A DNA stretch of 29,330 bases from JAVBQG01 sp031549185. GTDB lineage: Bacteria; Synergistota; Synergistia; Synergistales; Synergistaceae. Position numbers and translations under genes: made by a program. Of the stretch, positions 1-6,453 are shown in pieces (position 1 is the stretch's first letter; every line of letters starts with the position of its first letter). Under the pieces are notes generated by a model. The model had not been told where the DNA came from. It worked only from the letters and a program-made list of their open reading frames with translations, and made no database searches. The stretch is from NCBI GenBank assembly GCA_031549185.1, contig JAVBQG010000030.1, positions 1 to 29,330 on the forward strand, in the 5' to 3' direction.

Positions 1-130
1 CCGGGTGTTTTCGAGCCTCGACGCTCTTGAGAATCATCTGGTCGATGAGCTTCGAGAACTCGAAAACGCGCCGGAAATTACGAGATCGATTGTCGCTTGG
101 CCGTGGATTATTAATAGCTTAATGATTTAG
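1..130 (+). mobile_element. C-terminal fragment of an IS630-like transposase (truncated by window edge)
   Basis: An open frame enters from the left edge (frame beginning at base 2) and stops at TAG 128-130. It encodes 42 residues containing SLDALENHLVDELRELE and then SIVAWPWIINSLM. This Asp/Glu-rich helix followed by a W-P-W-I tail resembles the extreme C-terminus of IS630-family DDE transposases as I remember them. The catalytic DDE residues lie outside the window, so integrity cannot be judged. No clear terminal inverted repeat was recognised downstream. Family assignment is by tail resemblance only and is moderately uncertain. Confidence 0.5.
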
Positions 131-285
131 AATTGGAATAACTCACGATGCAGCAAAGCACATATATCGATGTCTTCTGTGTGTTCAACGAATAATTCTT
201 CGAGTTCTACAATTGATTTCTGTGAATAAGGTCTTTCTCTATTCATCACACCCAGCAGTCCTTGATTGAACTTTTTCCAGATCAC
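127..285 (-). pseudogene. Small ORF, probable remnant of a disrupted gene
   Basis: A minus-strand frame from GTG at 285 to TAA at 127-129 gives about 52 residues, including VMNRERPYSQKSIVELEELF and ending LLHRELFQF. The composition looks like genuine protein (charged, amphipathic, few rare residues). The frame continues upstream to a TGA at 316-318 inside a T-rich run, and a neighbouring frame stays open further upstream to about 436. This suggests a longer gene broken by a frameshift. Its stop overlaps the convergent transposase stop, so it lies right beside insertion-sequence sequence. I recognise no family. It could also be a chance ORF. Confidence 0.3.
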
Positions 286-442
286 ACCAAATGCGATTAC
301 TACTTTTAACTTTTTTCAAGAACCCTTTATTCACGATAACACCTTCTCGCACGCAACATTGTAGCGCTCTCCTACTTTCCCGTCTTGTATCGAATACGAG
401 GCCATCTGTTTTCAATCTTCTTCCTTTGATTCCCAACCGATG

Positions 443-934
443 TCAGCGACTGCCCAGGACGAAACGCGCCTGTTCCACGCGCAACATCTCGTATGGCGTC
501 ACACAACGCAGGCCCAGTCCCATACAGACATTCGGTATTTTGATTTTCCTGATGGAGTTTGACGGCACTTCGTGCGTCACCACGACATACGGGCCGGCCA
601 ACGCATGCGCGATGAGGTAGTAATCCGCCACCTGAAAAAACATCGTGACGGCCGACGCATCGTATCCCTGTTGCGTAGCCCATGTGCTTACGCGGCCAAA
701 GTGTTCCACGACGCGCTGCGTTGTTTTGATGAGCAGGGTCTCCTGCCGTTGCTGCATCCAATCCCTCAACTCGTCCTCGCCGGCGGCTATTTCGTCGCCG
801 ACCTTGTCTATACTGAAAACACGGCCCGCCGCATTGTTTTTATCGATCCAGTCCCAGAAAGCCGGGCAGAAATCCAGACCGTAGTGTAAATTTTTGGCCT
901 GTATGAAAACGTTGGCATCGAGTAGATACGTCAC
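443..934 (-). CDS. DUF4411 family PIN-domain protein (putative toxin)
   Basis: The 163-residue protein begins MTYLLDANVFIQAKN and continues with a Phe-Trp-Asp-Trp segment (residues 26-29), the hallmark start of the DUF4411 family of PIN-like proteins. D6 in the YLLDANVF strand is the expected first metal-binding acidic residue, and an acidic ADYYLIAHAL segment follows around residues 102-111. PIN proteins are Mg2+-dependent RNases. The ATG overlaps the stop of the upstream ImmA/IrrE-type gene by four bases (ATGA), so the two are translationally coupled. DUF4411 next to a COG2856 peptidase is a recurrent toxin-antitoxin-like pair. That this protein is the toxic partner is inferred from family knowledge. 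Length is normal and I see no frameshift. Confidence 0.85.
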   Translation of the reverse strand: MTYLLDANVFIQAKNLHYGLDFCPAFWDWIDKNNAAGRVFSIDKVGDEIAAGEDELRDWMQQRQETLLIKTTQRVVEHFGRVSTWATQQGYDASAVTMFFQVADYYLIAHALAGPYVVVTHEVPSNSIRKIKIPNVCMGLGLRCVTPYEMLRVEQARFVLGSR

Positions 935-2094
935 GGCATAACCCCCAACTCACGCGCCGCCGCGTGCAATGTGGCCGCCTTTTTCGTCCCGAGCATCCTG
1001 AAAGCGTCTTGAAATAAGGTCTGTCCTTCAAACGTGCTGGACAGAACCGCGACAGCAAAACGCCTCCCTACCCGTGTACCGAAGGTACGATAAAAATCAC
1101 CGCCCCCACCCCGGGATTTGGGTTTGGCCTCCAGCAGGCGAATACGCCCCAGCTCTCTCCCGTAGCAGCCTCTGAACGCCTCGCCGTCTATCATTCCCGC
1201 GTCGAACAGCCTGCGTACGATCACCAGCGTGCTGACTTTAAAAACTTTCGCCAGCCGTTGCAGCATTTCCTCCGTCGCCAGGACGGGTTCTCGGACCTCT
1301 TCACGCAGCATGGAGATCGGAAGCAGAAATTCCGCCGCTACCGCATTGCACCAGGTTTCGATGTTTTTATTCGGCAATCGCCCTGCCTCGGTATCGAATA
1401 CTCCACTTTCGCCCAGGCCAAGGTGAGCCACTTCATGGGCCAGCGTGAACATTTGCGCCGATTTGCTGTCGGAAGTATTGATAAACACAAGCGGAGCCAT
1501 TTTATCCGCAAGCGCAAACCCGCGAAATTCCCCAACATCCAAATGGCGGCTGGTGTTGTTGCCGACGACGGAGCTGCGCATCACGAGAACCCCGGCTTGC
1601 TCCGTCCTTAGGACTAACTGAGACAGAGCTTCCGTCCAGCTTGCGAGTCCCTGTCGCTCCGCGATCGACAGTTTGAATATTCCGCGCATCGTCTCGGCAG
1701 CATTGACGGGATCTTCTCCCAGCCGCATGCTGCCCACGAAGTCCATCGAGGGCAATCCGTGCAATACCGCGTACTCCCGGTACCATTCCTGCCGCTGCTG
1801 GCACATGTATATGATCTCGAGCAAATCGGGACTGAGGCTGCGCACAGCTCGGCCTTCCAATGTCCTGAAATCCGGGATCGGCAGTTTCTCCTCCGGGGGA
1901 GCGGGCAAAAACAGATAGCCGACAGGCACATGCGAAGCATGGGCAAACTTCTCCAGCTGGGTTAGCGTAGGACATAGGGTCCCATCGATCCACTGGTCCA
2001 ACTTCGGAAAATGCTTCATCCAGAATGCCTCTCCCTTGCGAGAGCGCTCGATGGCCCACTTGATCAACAAAGGGTTTACAGGAATGCGATCCAT
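931..2094 (-). CDS. ImmA/IrrE-family metallopeptidase with N-terminal HTH-like region (putative antitoxin partner)
   Basis: The C-terminal half carries a zinc-peptidase motif, HEVAH at residues 220-224, with a downstream glutamate in AAEFLLP (about residue 255), as in ImmA/IrrE (COG2856) proteins. Residues 1-70 (PVNPLLIKWAIERSR, then TLTQLEKFAHASHVPVGYLF) resemble the Xre-like helix-turn-helix of COG2856 antitoxin partners. I chose the ATG at 2094 (387 aa) because GGAGAGGGAGGGG lies directly upstream. The ATG at 2112 is in frame but would place that ribosome binding site inside the gene. It overlaps the PIN gene by 4 bp. By analogy it may neutralise the PIN protein, act as repressor, or both. 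A TACAAT -10-like element lies near 2133-2138, but no convincing -35 was found. Confidence 0.85.
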   Translation of the reverse strand: MDRIPVNPLLIKWAIERSRKGEAFWMKHFPKLDQWIDGTLCPTLTQLEKFAHASHVPVGYLFLPAPPEEKLPIPDFRTLEGRAVRSLSPDLLEIIYMCQQRQEWYREYAVLHGLPSMDFVGSMRLGEDPVNAAETMRGIFKLSIAERQGLASWTEALSQLVLRTEQAGVLVMRSSVVGNNTSRHLDVGEFRGFALADKMAPLVFINTSDSKSAQMFTLAHEVAHLGLGESGVFDTEAGRLPNKNIETWCNAVAAEFLLPISMLREEVREPVLATEEMLQRLAKVFKVSTLVIVRRLFDAGMIDGEAFRGCYGRELGRIRLLEAKPKSRGGGGDFYRTFGTRVGRRFAVAVLSSTFEGQTLFQDAFRMLGTKKAATLHAAARELGVMP

Positions 2095-2161
2095 GCCCCT
2101 CCCTCTCCTCATACACGACAGATGGTCACAGCAATTGTATCACGTTGTTTCCGCAGCAAAA

Positions 2162-2194
2162 CAAAAAACGGCCCCGCAAAATTCGCGGGGCCGT
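2162..2194 (-). terminator. Rho-independent terminator of the hydro-lyase/dehydrogenase operon
   Basis: Read on the minus strand, ACGGCCCCGC (2194-2185) pairs perfectly with GCGGGGCCGT (2177-2168) around a 7-nt loop. A run of Ts (2168-2163) follows. It lies 69 bp after the stop of the dehydrogenase gene and just before the ImmA/PIN pair, so it separates the two units. Confidence 0.9.
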
Positions 2195-2262
2195 CGTGTC
2201 GTATCCTGGTAATCGGCCTTCGGATTTCACCCTTCAATCCCTGGCCGCGGAGCGGCTTTTGT

Positions 2263-3528
2263 TTAGTTAAACCCGACCAGCTTGTCCTCGCTCCACGCGC
2301 ACATGTCCTTGACCTTCGCCTTGGCCTTCTCCAGTTTGTCGCCGGTGAAGGAGGGGTCGATCTTCTGGGCGATGGCGGCGGCCATTTCAATCGTGCTGGC
2401 CGCGTTCTTCTCCCAGTTGGGGTCGCCGCGGAAGTCGCGGAGGACGTCGTAGGTCAGCGTGCCGGGCTTGTTCTCCACGAGCACCTCGCCGATCGCCTTC
2501 TCGATCTTCGCGCCCTCGGCGTCGAGGCCGAGGTAGTCGAGCATCATCTTGGAGGTCATCAGGATGCCGCAGGGATTGACGCGGTACTGGTGCGCGTACT
2601 TCGGCACCGAGCCGCTGGAGGGCTCGAAGATCGCCGCCGTCTCGCCGATGTTGCCGGAGGGCGCGAAGCCCAGGCCGCCGGTGAGCTGGCTCGCCTCGTC
2701 GGAGAGGATGTCGCCGAAGACGTTGCTGGCCACGACGACGCTGTAGTCCTGCGGGTTCTTGATCAGCCACATGGCCGTCGCGTCCGCGTTCTCCTCGATC
2801 GCCTTGATGCCGTACTGCTCGTACTCCTTCGCGATCTCGAGGAAGATGCGCTTCATCATGCCGTCGGTCTGGCGGATGACGTTGGCCTTGTTGCCGCAGT
2901 GGACCGTCTTGCGGCCGGTCGCCTTGGCGTACTCGAAGGCCGCGCGGATGATGCGCTCGCAGCCCTCTTTGGAGAACACGCGCCACGACGTGGCGACTTC
3001 GCTGCACTTCTTGAAGCGCTCCATGCCGGGGTGCAGGTCAAACTGCTCCTTCGGCAGCGGGTAGAACTCGACCGCCGCGTAGAGGTCCTCCGTGTTCTCG
3101 CGGAACATCACGATGTCGATCTTGGGGTCGCCCTTGAGCGGTGTCCCGATGCCGGGGAGGGTCTTCGCGGGACGGAAGTTGATGTAGAGGTCGAAGAGCT
3201 GCCTCATCTGCAGGATCGCCGATTTGAAGCCCTTGACGCCGGCCTTGGAGGTGATGGCAGCCATCAGCGTCGCGTCGGTGTTGGTGATGGCGTCGATGGT
3301 CTCCGGCGGAACGGTGTTGCAGCGGGGGTCGCCCTCGCCGAACTTCTTGACCGAGCGCTCCCACATGCACCAGCCCAAGTCCGCGCGGACCCAGTCGATG
3401 GGCAGGTTCATCGCCTCGAGAACCAGCAGCGCGCCCTCCATCATGTCGAAGCCGGAGTCGTCCCCGGCCATGTAGCATACCTTGTAGCGATCTTTCTTCT
3501 CCTTGACCTTCATTACGTCACGGTGCAT
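2263..3528 (-). CDS. Isocitrate/isopropylmalate dehydrogenase family protein, NADP-type
   Basis: This 421-residue protein is a full-length metal-dependent beta-decarboxylating dehydrogenase. Visible active-site elements are R109, R119, the MFRENTEDLY segment (R143, Y150), K214, D249, and D273/D277 in NVFGDILSD. Against E. coli Icd the cofactor pocket is NADP-type: K310-Y311 match K344-Y345, and Y360/R364 match Y391/R395. The substrate loop is mixed. S103 matches Icd Ser113, but I105 replaces Asn115, and I105-L106 occupy the positions of the Leu90-Leu91 pair of isopropylmalate dehydrogenase. It may therefore be isocitrate dehydrogenase, or may act on a related 2-hydroxy-3-alkyl acid. The ATG at 3528 is favoured by AGGAGG eight bases upstream. 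It is the last gene of the operon, after two hydro-lyase pairs. Confidence 0.88.
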   Translation of the reverse strand: MHRDVMKVKEKKDRYKVCYMAGDDSGFDMMEGALLVLEAMNLPIDWVRADLGWCMWERSVKKFGEGDPRCNTVPPETIDAITNTDATLMAAITSKAGVKGFKSAILQMRQLFDLYINFRPAKTLPGIGTPLKGDPKIDIVMFRENTEDLYAAVEFYPLPKEQFDLHPGMERFKKCSEVATSWRVFSKEGCERIIRAAFEYAKATGRKTVHCGNKANVIRQTDGMMKRIFLEIAKEYEQYGIKAIEENADATAMWLIKNPQDYSVVVASNVFGDILSDEASQLTGGLGFAPSGNIGETAAIFEPSSGSVPKYAHQYRVNPCGILMTSKMMLDYLGLDAEGAKIEKAIGEVLVENKPGTLTYDVLRDFRGDPNWEKNAASTIEMAAAIAQKIDPSFTGDKLEKAKAKVKDMCAWSEDKLVGFN

Positions 3529-3593
3529 ACACAAGACCTCCTCGCAGTTTTTACGCGAGCCAGGAGGTTCGAAGAAGACCGCCTGGCCCGGCG
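3529..3593 (-). promoter_or_regulatory. Leader with two mutually exclusive hairpins, one covering the ribosome binding site
   Basis: On the minus strand the gap before the dehydrogenase gene contains GCCAGGCGGT, GAACCTCCTGGC, CTCGC and GCGAGGAGGT in that order. GCCAGG...CCTGGC (extended by GGT/ACC and TC/GA pairs) forms one hairpin. ACCTCC...CTCGC can instead pair with GCGAGGAGGT, which contains the Shine-Dalgarno sequence. The arms share the CCTCCTGGC segment, so only one hairpin can form at a time. This is the layout of a translational switch. Function is inferred from pairing only. Confidence 0.4.
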
Positions 3594-4034
3594 TTAAATT
3601 GTAAAGTGACCGCTCTTGCCCTCCGGCGTGTTGTAGACGCCGTTGTTCGCGTCGAAGCGCAGGACCCTCAGATCCGGGTCGTTCACGCCGCCGGGGAAAA
3701 ACGCCTTGAACTCGTCCTGCCAGATGTGCTTTCTGGACTCGAGGTCGTCGAGGATCGTGACGTTGCCCCACAGGCGGAACTCGGCGTTCGTGCGCGGCGA
3801 GTAGCCGTAAATCGTCGCCTTGTTGTCCTTGACCAGCTCGATGATCTTGCCGGAGTCGAGCGACGTGGCGAACCAGATTCGCACGACGCCCTCGGCCCTG
3901 GCCACCTGCATGGCGCGCACGTTCGGGTGCCCGCCGAGGCTTCCGTTCGTGGCCAGAAACACCGCCTTCGCCTTCTCCAGCAGCTTCTCCGCCTTTGCCC
4001 TTGCCTCTTTCTCCACCAGCTCCACACTCTCCAT
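3594..4034 (-). CDS. Pyridoxamine 5'-phosphate oxidase-like FMN-binding protein
   Basis: This 146-residue protein starts at ATG 4034 behind GGAGGGATCG. It has the split-barrel features of the PNPOx-like superfamily: a leading helix (EKEARAKAEKLLEKA), the strand AVFLATNGSLGGHPNVRAMQ, VVRIWFATSLDSGKIIELVKDN, and a late EFRLWGNVTILDD strand. Members bind FMN, F420 or haem, and the small ones of this length are often of unknown role (general stress protein 26 type). It sits between hydro-lyase pair B and the dehydrogenase. The 110-bp gap upstream may carry its own promoter. It may supply a redox or protective function, but the sequence does not show a specific reaction. Confidence 0.8.
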   Translation of the reverse strand: MESVELVEKEARAKAEKLLEKAKAVFLATNGSLGGHPNVRAMQVARAEGVVRIWFATSLDSGKIIELVKDNKATIYGYSPRTNAEFRLWGNVTILDDLESRKHIWQDEFKAFFPGGVNDPDLRVLRFDANNGVYNTPEGKSGHFTI

Positions 4035-4085
4035 TTGCGATCCCTCCTATTGTGCATAACGCAAAAAACTATTGGAGGGAATTTT

Positions 4086-4114
4086 AACATATGGAGAAAC
4101 AAGCTGTACGTAAA
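4086..4114 (-). promoter_or_regulatory. Possible internal promoter before the PNPOx-like gene
   Basis: On the minus strand TTTACG (4114-4109) and TATGTT (4091-4086) are separated by 17 bp, about 50 bp upstream of the ATG at 4034. It lies in the only large gap (110 bp) between hydro-lyase pair B and the flavoprotein. The match is moderate. Confidence 0.3.
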
Positions 4115-4144
4115 ATTGCCTAAAGTGAAACTGTATTCAATCTC

Positions 4145-4639
4145 CTACGCAAGTCCGAGCGACTTTTTCACGTGCGGGATCAGTCCGCCGTCGTTCACCA
4201 GGCCCTGTACGAACTCGGGGTACGGCGGGAACTTCAGCGTCTTGCCCTTCGCCGTGATCTCGCCCTTGTCGAAATCGATCTCGATCTCGTCGCCCTTTTC
4301 GACCAGGTCCTGGATCTCTGCCGAGATCACGATCGGGAGCCCTTCATTGAGGCAGTTGCGATAGTGGATGCGCGCGAAGCTCTTGGCCACGATCGCGCCG
4401 ATGCCCCGCTCCTTGAGGCAAACGGCGGCCTGCTCGCGGCTCGATCCGCAACCCCAGTTCTTGCCGGCCACGATGATGTCGCCCGGCTGCGCGTTTTTGG
4501 TGAAGTCCTCGTCCAGATCCTCCAGGGCCACCTTCGCCATGTCGGCGCGCTCCTTGATGGTGTACGTGTACTTACCCGGGAAGATGACGTCCGTGTTGAC
4601 GTCGTCTCCGTATTTCCAGACCTTGCCCTTGACCTTCAT
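4145..4639 (-). CDS. Hydro-lyase small subunit, pair B (LeuD/homoaconitase/aconitase swivel domain)
   Basis: This 164-residue protein is a complete aconitase-superfamily swivel subunit. It opens with GKVWKYGDDVNTDVIFPGKY and carries GCGSSREQA (about residues 64-71), whose Ser/Arg bind substrate carboxylate, then a C-terminal DGGLIPHVKK. The substrate-discriminating loop reads KYTYTI (residues 23-28). In methanogen relatives this loop reads YLRT in homoaconitase and YLVY in isopropylmalate isomerase, so YTYT matches neither and specificity cannot be read off. Its ATG abuts the stop of the large-subunit gene, which indicates translational coupling into one heterodimer. Likely reaction: reversible dehydration/rehydration of a 2-hydroxy di- or tricarboxylate. 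Confidence 0.88.
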   Translation of the reverse strand: MKVKGKVWKYGDDVNTDVIFPGKYTYTIKERADMAKVALEDLDEDFTKNAQPGDIIVAGKNWGCGSSREQAAVCLKERGIGAIVAKSFARIHYRNCLNEGLPIVISAEIQDLVEKGDEIEIDFDKGEITAKGKTLKFPPYPEFVQGLVNDGGLIPHVKKSLGLA

Positions 4640-5896
4640 CTAAAGCACCTCCCGCGGGTCGGCGAACTGTCCCTTGAGCGCGGACGCCGCGACCGTATAG
4701 GGGCTCGCCAGATAGATAAAGCTCTCCTTGTCCCCCATGCGCCCCTTGAAGTTTCGGTTTGCCGTGCTGATGCAGACCTCTCCGGGGGCCAGGATGCCCT
4801 CGTGGTTGCCCATGCAGGGGCCGCAGCCCGGGTTGCAGAGCACGCAGCCGGCATCCAGGAAGACGTCGACGAGCCCTTCCTTCATCGCCTGCCGGTAGAC
4901 GTTCCACGAGGCGGGGATCACGATCGTGCGCACGGCCACGCGGTTGCCCTTGAGGATCTCGGCCGCGCAGCGCAGGTCCTCGATGCGCCCGTTCGTGCAG
5001 CTGCCGAGGAACGCCTGATGGATCTTCTCGCCCTTGACCTCGTCGATCGTGGCGTAGTTGTCGACCACGTGCGGCTTGGCCACGCCGGGGACGACGTCGT
5101 CCAGGTTGTACTCGAACTTCTTGGCGTAGACGGCGTCCGCGTCCGCCCACAACGCCTCCCAGTTGGACGCCTTCTCGATGCCCTTGATCGCGTCCAGGAC
5201 CTTCTTGTCGGGGGGCGTGGCGGCGTTCTTGGCGCCGAACTCGATGCCGAGGTTGCAGAGCGTCATGCGCTCGGCGATCGACATGTCGGCGATGCCCGGG
5301 CCGTCGAACTCCACGCTCATGTAGTCCGCGCCGTCCGACTTGACGTCGCCCATGAACTTGAGGATGAAGTCCTTGGCGGCGACGCCCTTCTTGAACTTGC
5401 CCTTCACCTCGACCCGCATGCTCTCGGGGACCTTGAACCAGATCTTGCCGGTCGCCCAAGCCGCCGCCATCTCGGACCGTCCGATGCCGGTCGAGAACGC
5501 GCCGTAGGCGCCGTAAGTGCAGGTGTGGCTGTCGCTGCCGATAATCACGAGACCCGGAAGCGCGAACCCCTCCTCGCACATCTTCTGATGGCAGACGCCG
5601 CCGTCGCTGGAGACGTCGTAGAAGTGCTTCATGCCCTGCTCGGCCGCGAACTCGCGCGCCTCCTTGTGGTTGACCGCGTGCTCGCTCGACGGCGCCGGGA
5701 TCGCGTGGTCGAGGATGAACACCAGGCGCTCCGGCTTCCAGACGTTCTTGACGCCGATCTTCTTGAACGTCTTGGCGATGGGAGCCGCGTTGTCGTGGCT
5801 CATACAGAAGTCGGGTTCTACCGTGACGACCTCGTTCGCGCTGACGGGGTGGCCTGCCGCCTTGCCGAGCGCTTTTTCAGCAAATGTCTTTCCCAT
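4640..5896 (-). CDS. Hydro-lyase large subunit, pair B (LeuC/HacA-type aconitase family, 4Fe-4S)
   Basis: The 418-residue protein has all expected motifs: DHAIPAPS near residue 63, GSDSHTCTYGAYGAFSTGIG (120-139), GSCTNGR with cluster ligand C300, and NPGCGPCMGNHEG with C358 and C361. It is the catalytic 4Fe-4S subunit of a 3-isopropylmalate dehydratase/homoaconitase/aconitase-like enzyme, acting with the adjoining small subunit in the cytoplasm. I prefer ATG 5896 over GTG 5905, because AGGTGAG lies five bases before the ATG and the GTG is embedded in that ribosome binding site. Sequence is close to standard LeuC2/HacA proteins. Because the downstream dehydrogenase is Icd-like, an aconitase or homoaconitase role is as likely as leucine biosynthesis. 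Confidence 0.9.
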   Translation of the reverse strand: MGKTFAEKALGKAAGHPVSANEVVTVEPDFCMSHDNAAPIAKTFKKIGVKNVWKPERLVFILDHAIPAPSSEHAVNHKEAREFAAEQGMKHFYDVSSDGGVCHQKMCEEGFALPGLVIIGSDSHTCTYGAYGAFSTGIGRSEMAAAWATGKIWFKVPESMRVEVKGKFKKGVAAKDFILKFMGDVKSDGADYMSVEFDGPGIADMSIAERMTLCNLGIEFGAKNAATPPDKKVLDAIKGIEKASNWEALWADADAVYAKKFEYNLDDVVPGVAKPHVVDNYATIDEVKGEKIHQAFLGSCTNGRIEDLRCAAEILKGNRVAVRTIVIPASWNVYRQAMKEGLVDVFLDAGCVLCNPGCGPCMGNHEGILAPGEVCISTANRNFKGRMGDKESFIYLASPYTVAASALKGQFADPREVL

Positions 5897-5905
5897 TCTG
5901 CTCAC

Positions 5906-6427
5906 CTACTTTTTGGCCTGTGCCTTGAGATAGGGAATCAGCCCACCGGCCGCCATGATGTCCTTCTCCAGGTCGCTGACCGCGTCGCCGTGGAAGGTGT
6001 TGCCGTTGGTCGTGTCCTTGATCGTGCCGGACGCCAGCTCTACCTCGAGGATATCTCCGTCCTTGATTTTGCCCGCCTTGATGGCGTCCGAGATGCCCTT
6101 CACGAAGAGCACCGGATAGCCGTTGTTGATCGCGTTGCGGTAGTAGATGCGCGAGCAGGTCTCTGCCAGGACGACGGGGATACCCGCCTCTTTGAGGCAG
6201 TAGACCGCATGCTCGCGGCTGGAGCCGCAGCCGAAGTTCTTACCCGCGACGACGAAGTCGCCCGGCTTGACTTCCTTCGCGAAGTTCTCCTTGCCGGGGT
6301 AGTACTCGAACGAGTACTGCGGCATCTTCTTGGGGTCGGTTTCGGCCAGATATTTGTTGTGGTAGATCAGGTCCGTGTCGACGTCGTCGCCGAAGACCCA
6401 CGCTCTTCCCTTCAGAATCTCACTCAT
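5906..6427 (-). CDS. Hydro-lyase small subunit, pair A (LeuD-like swivel domain)
   Basis: This 173-residue protein begins GRAWVFGDDVDTDLIYHNKY and has GCGSSREHA at about residues 67-74 and DIMAAGGLIPYLK at the end. These are the usual landmarks of the aconitase-superfamily small subunit. The specificity loop is KYLAET (residues 25-30), unlike the KYTYTI of pair B, so the two enzymes probably handle different substrates. A DPKKMPQYSFEYYPG insertion follows the loop. GGAGGAGGAAG precedes ATG 6427. It sits 26 bp after its large subunit and just before pair B. Confidence 0.88.
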   Translation of the reverse strand: MSEILKGRAWVFGDDVDTDLIYHNKYLAETDPKKMPQYSFEYYPGKENFAKEVKPGDFVVAGKNFGCGSSREHAVYCLKEAGIPVVLAETCSRIYYRNAINNGYPVLFVKGISDAIKAGKIKDGDILEVELASGTIKDTTNGNTFHGDAVSDLEKDIMAAGGLIPYLKAQAKK

Positions 6428-6453
6428 GATCGTCTTCCTCCTCCCTGTCCCTG

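Noticed and set aside
3561..3575. GGTTCGAA-like T-loop sequence suggesting a tRNA
   Set aside because: No acceptor, D or anticodon stems can be drawn around it. It is part of the hairpin leader of the dehydrogenase gene.
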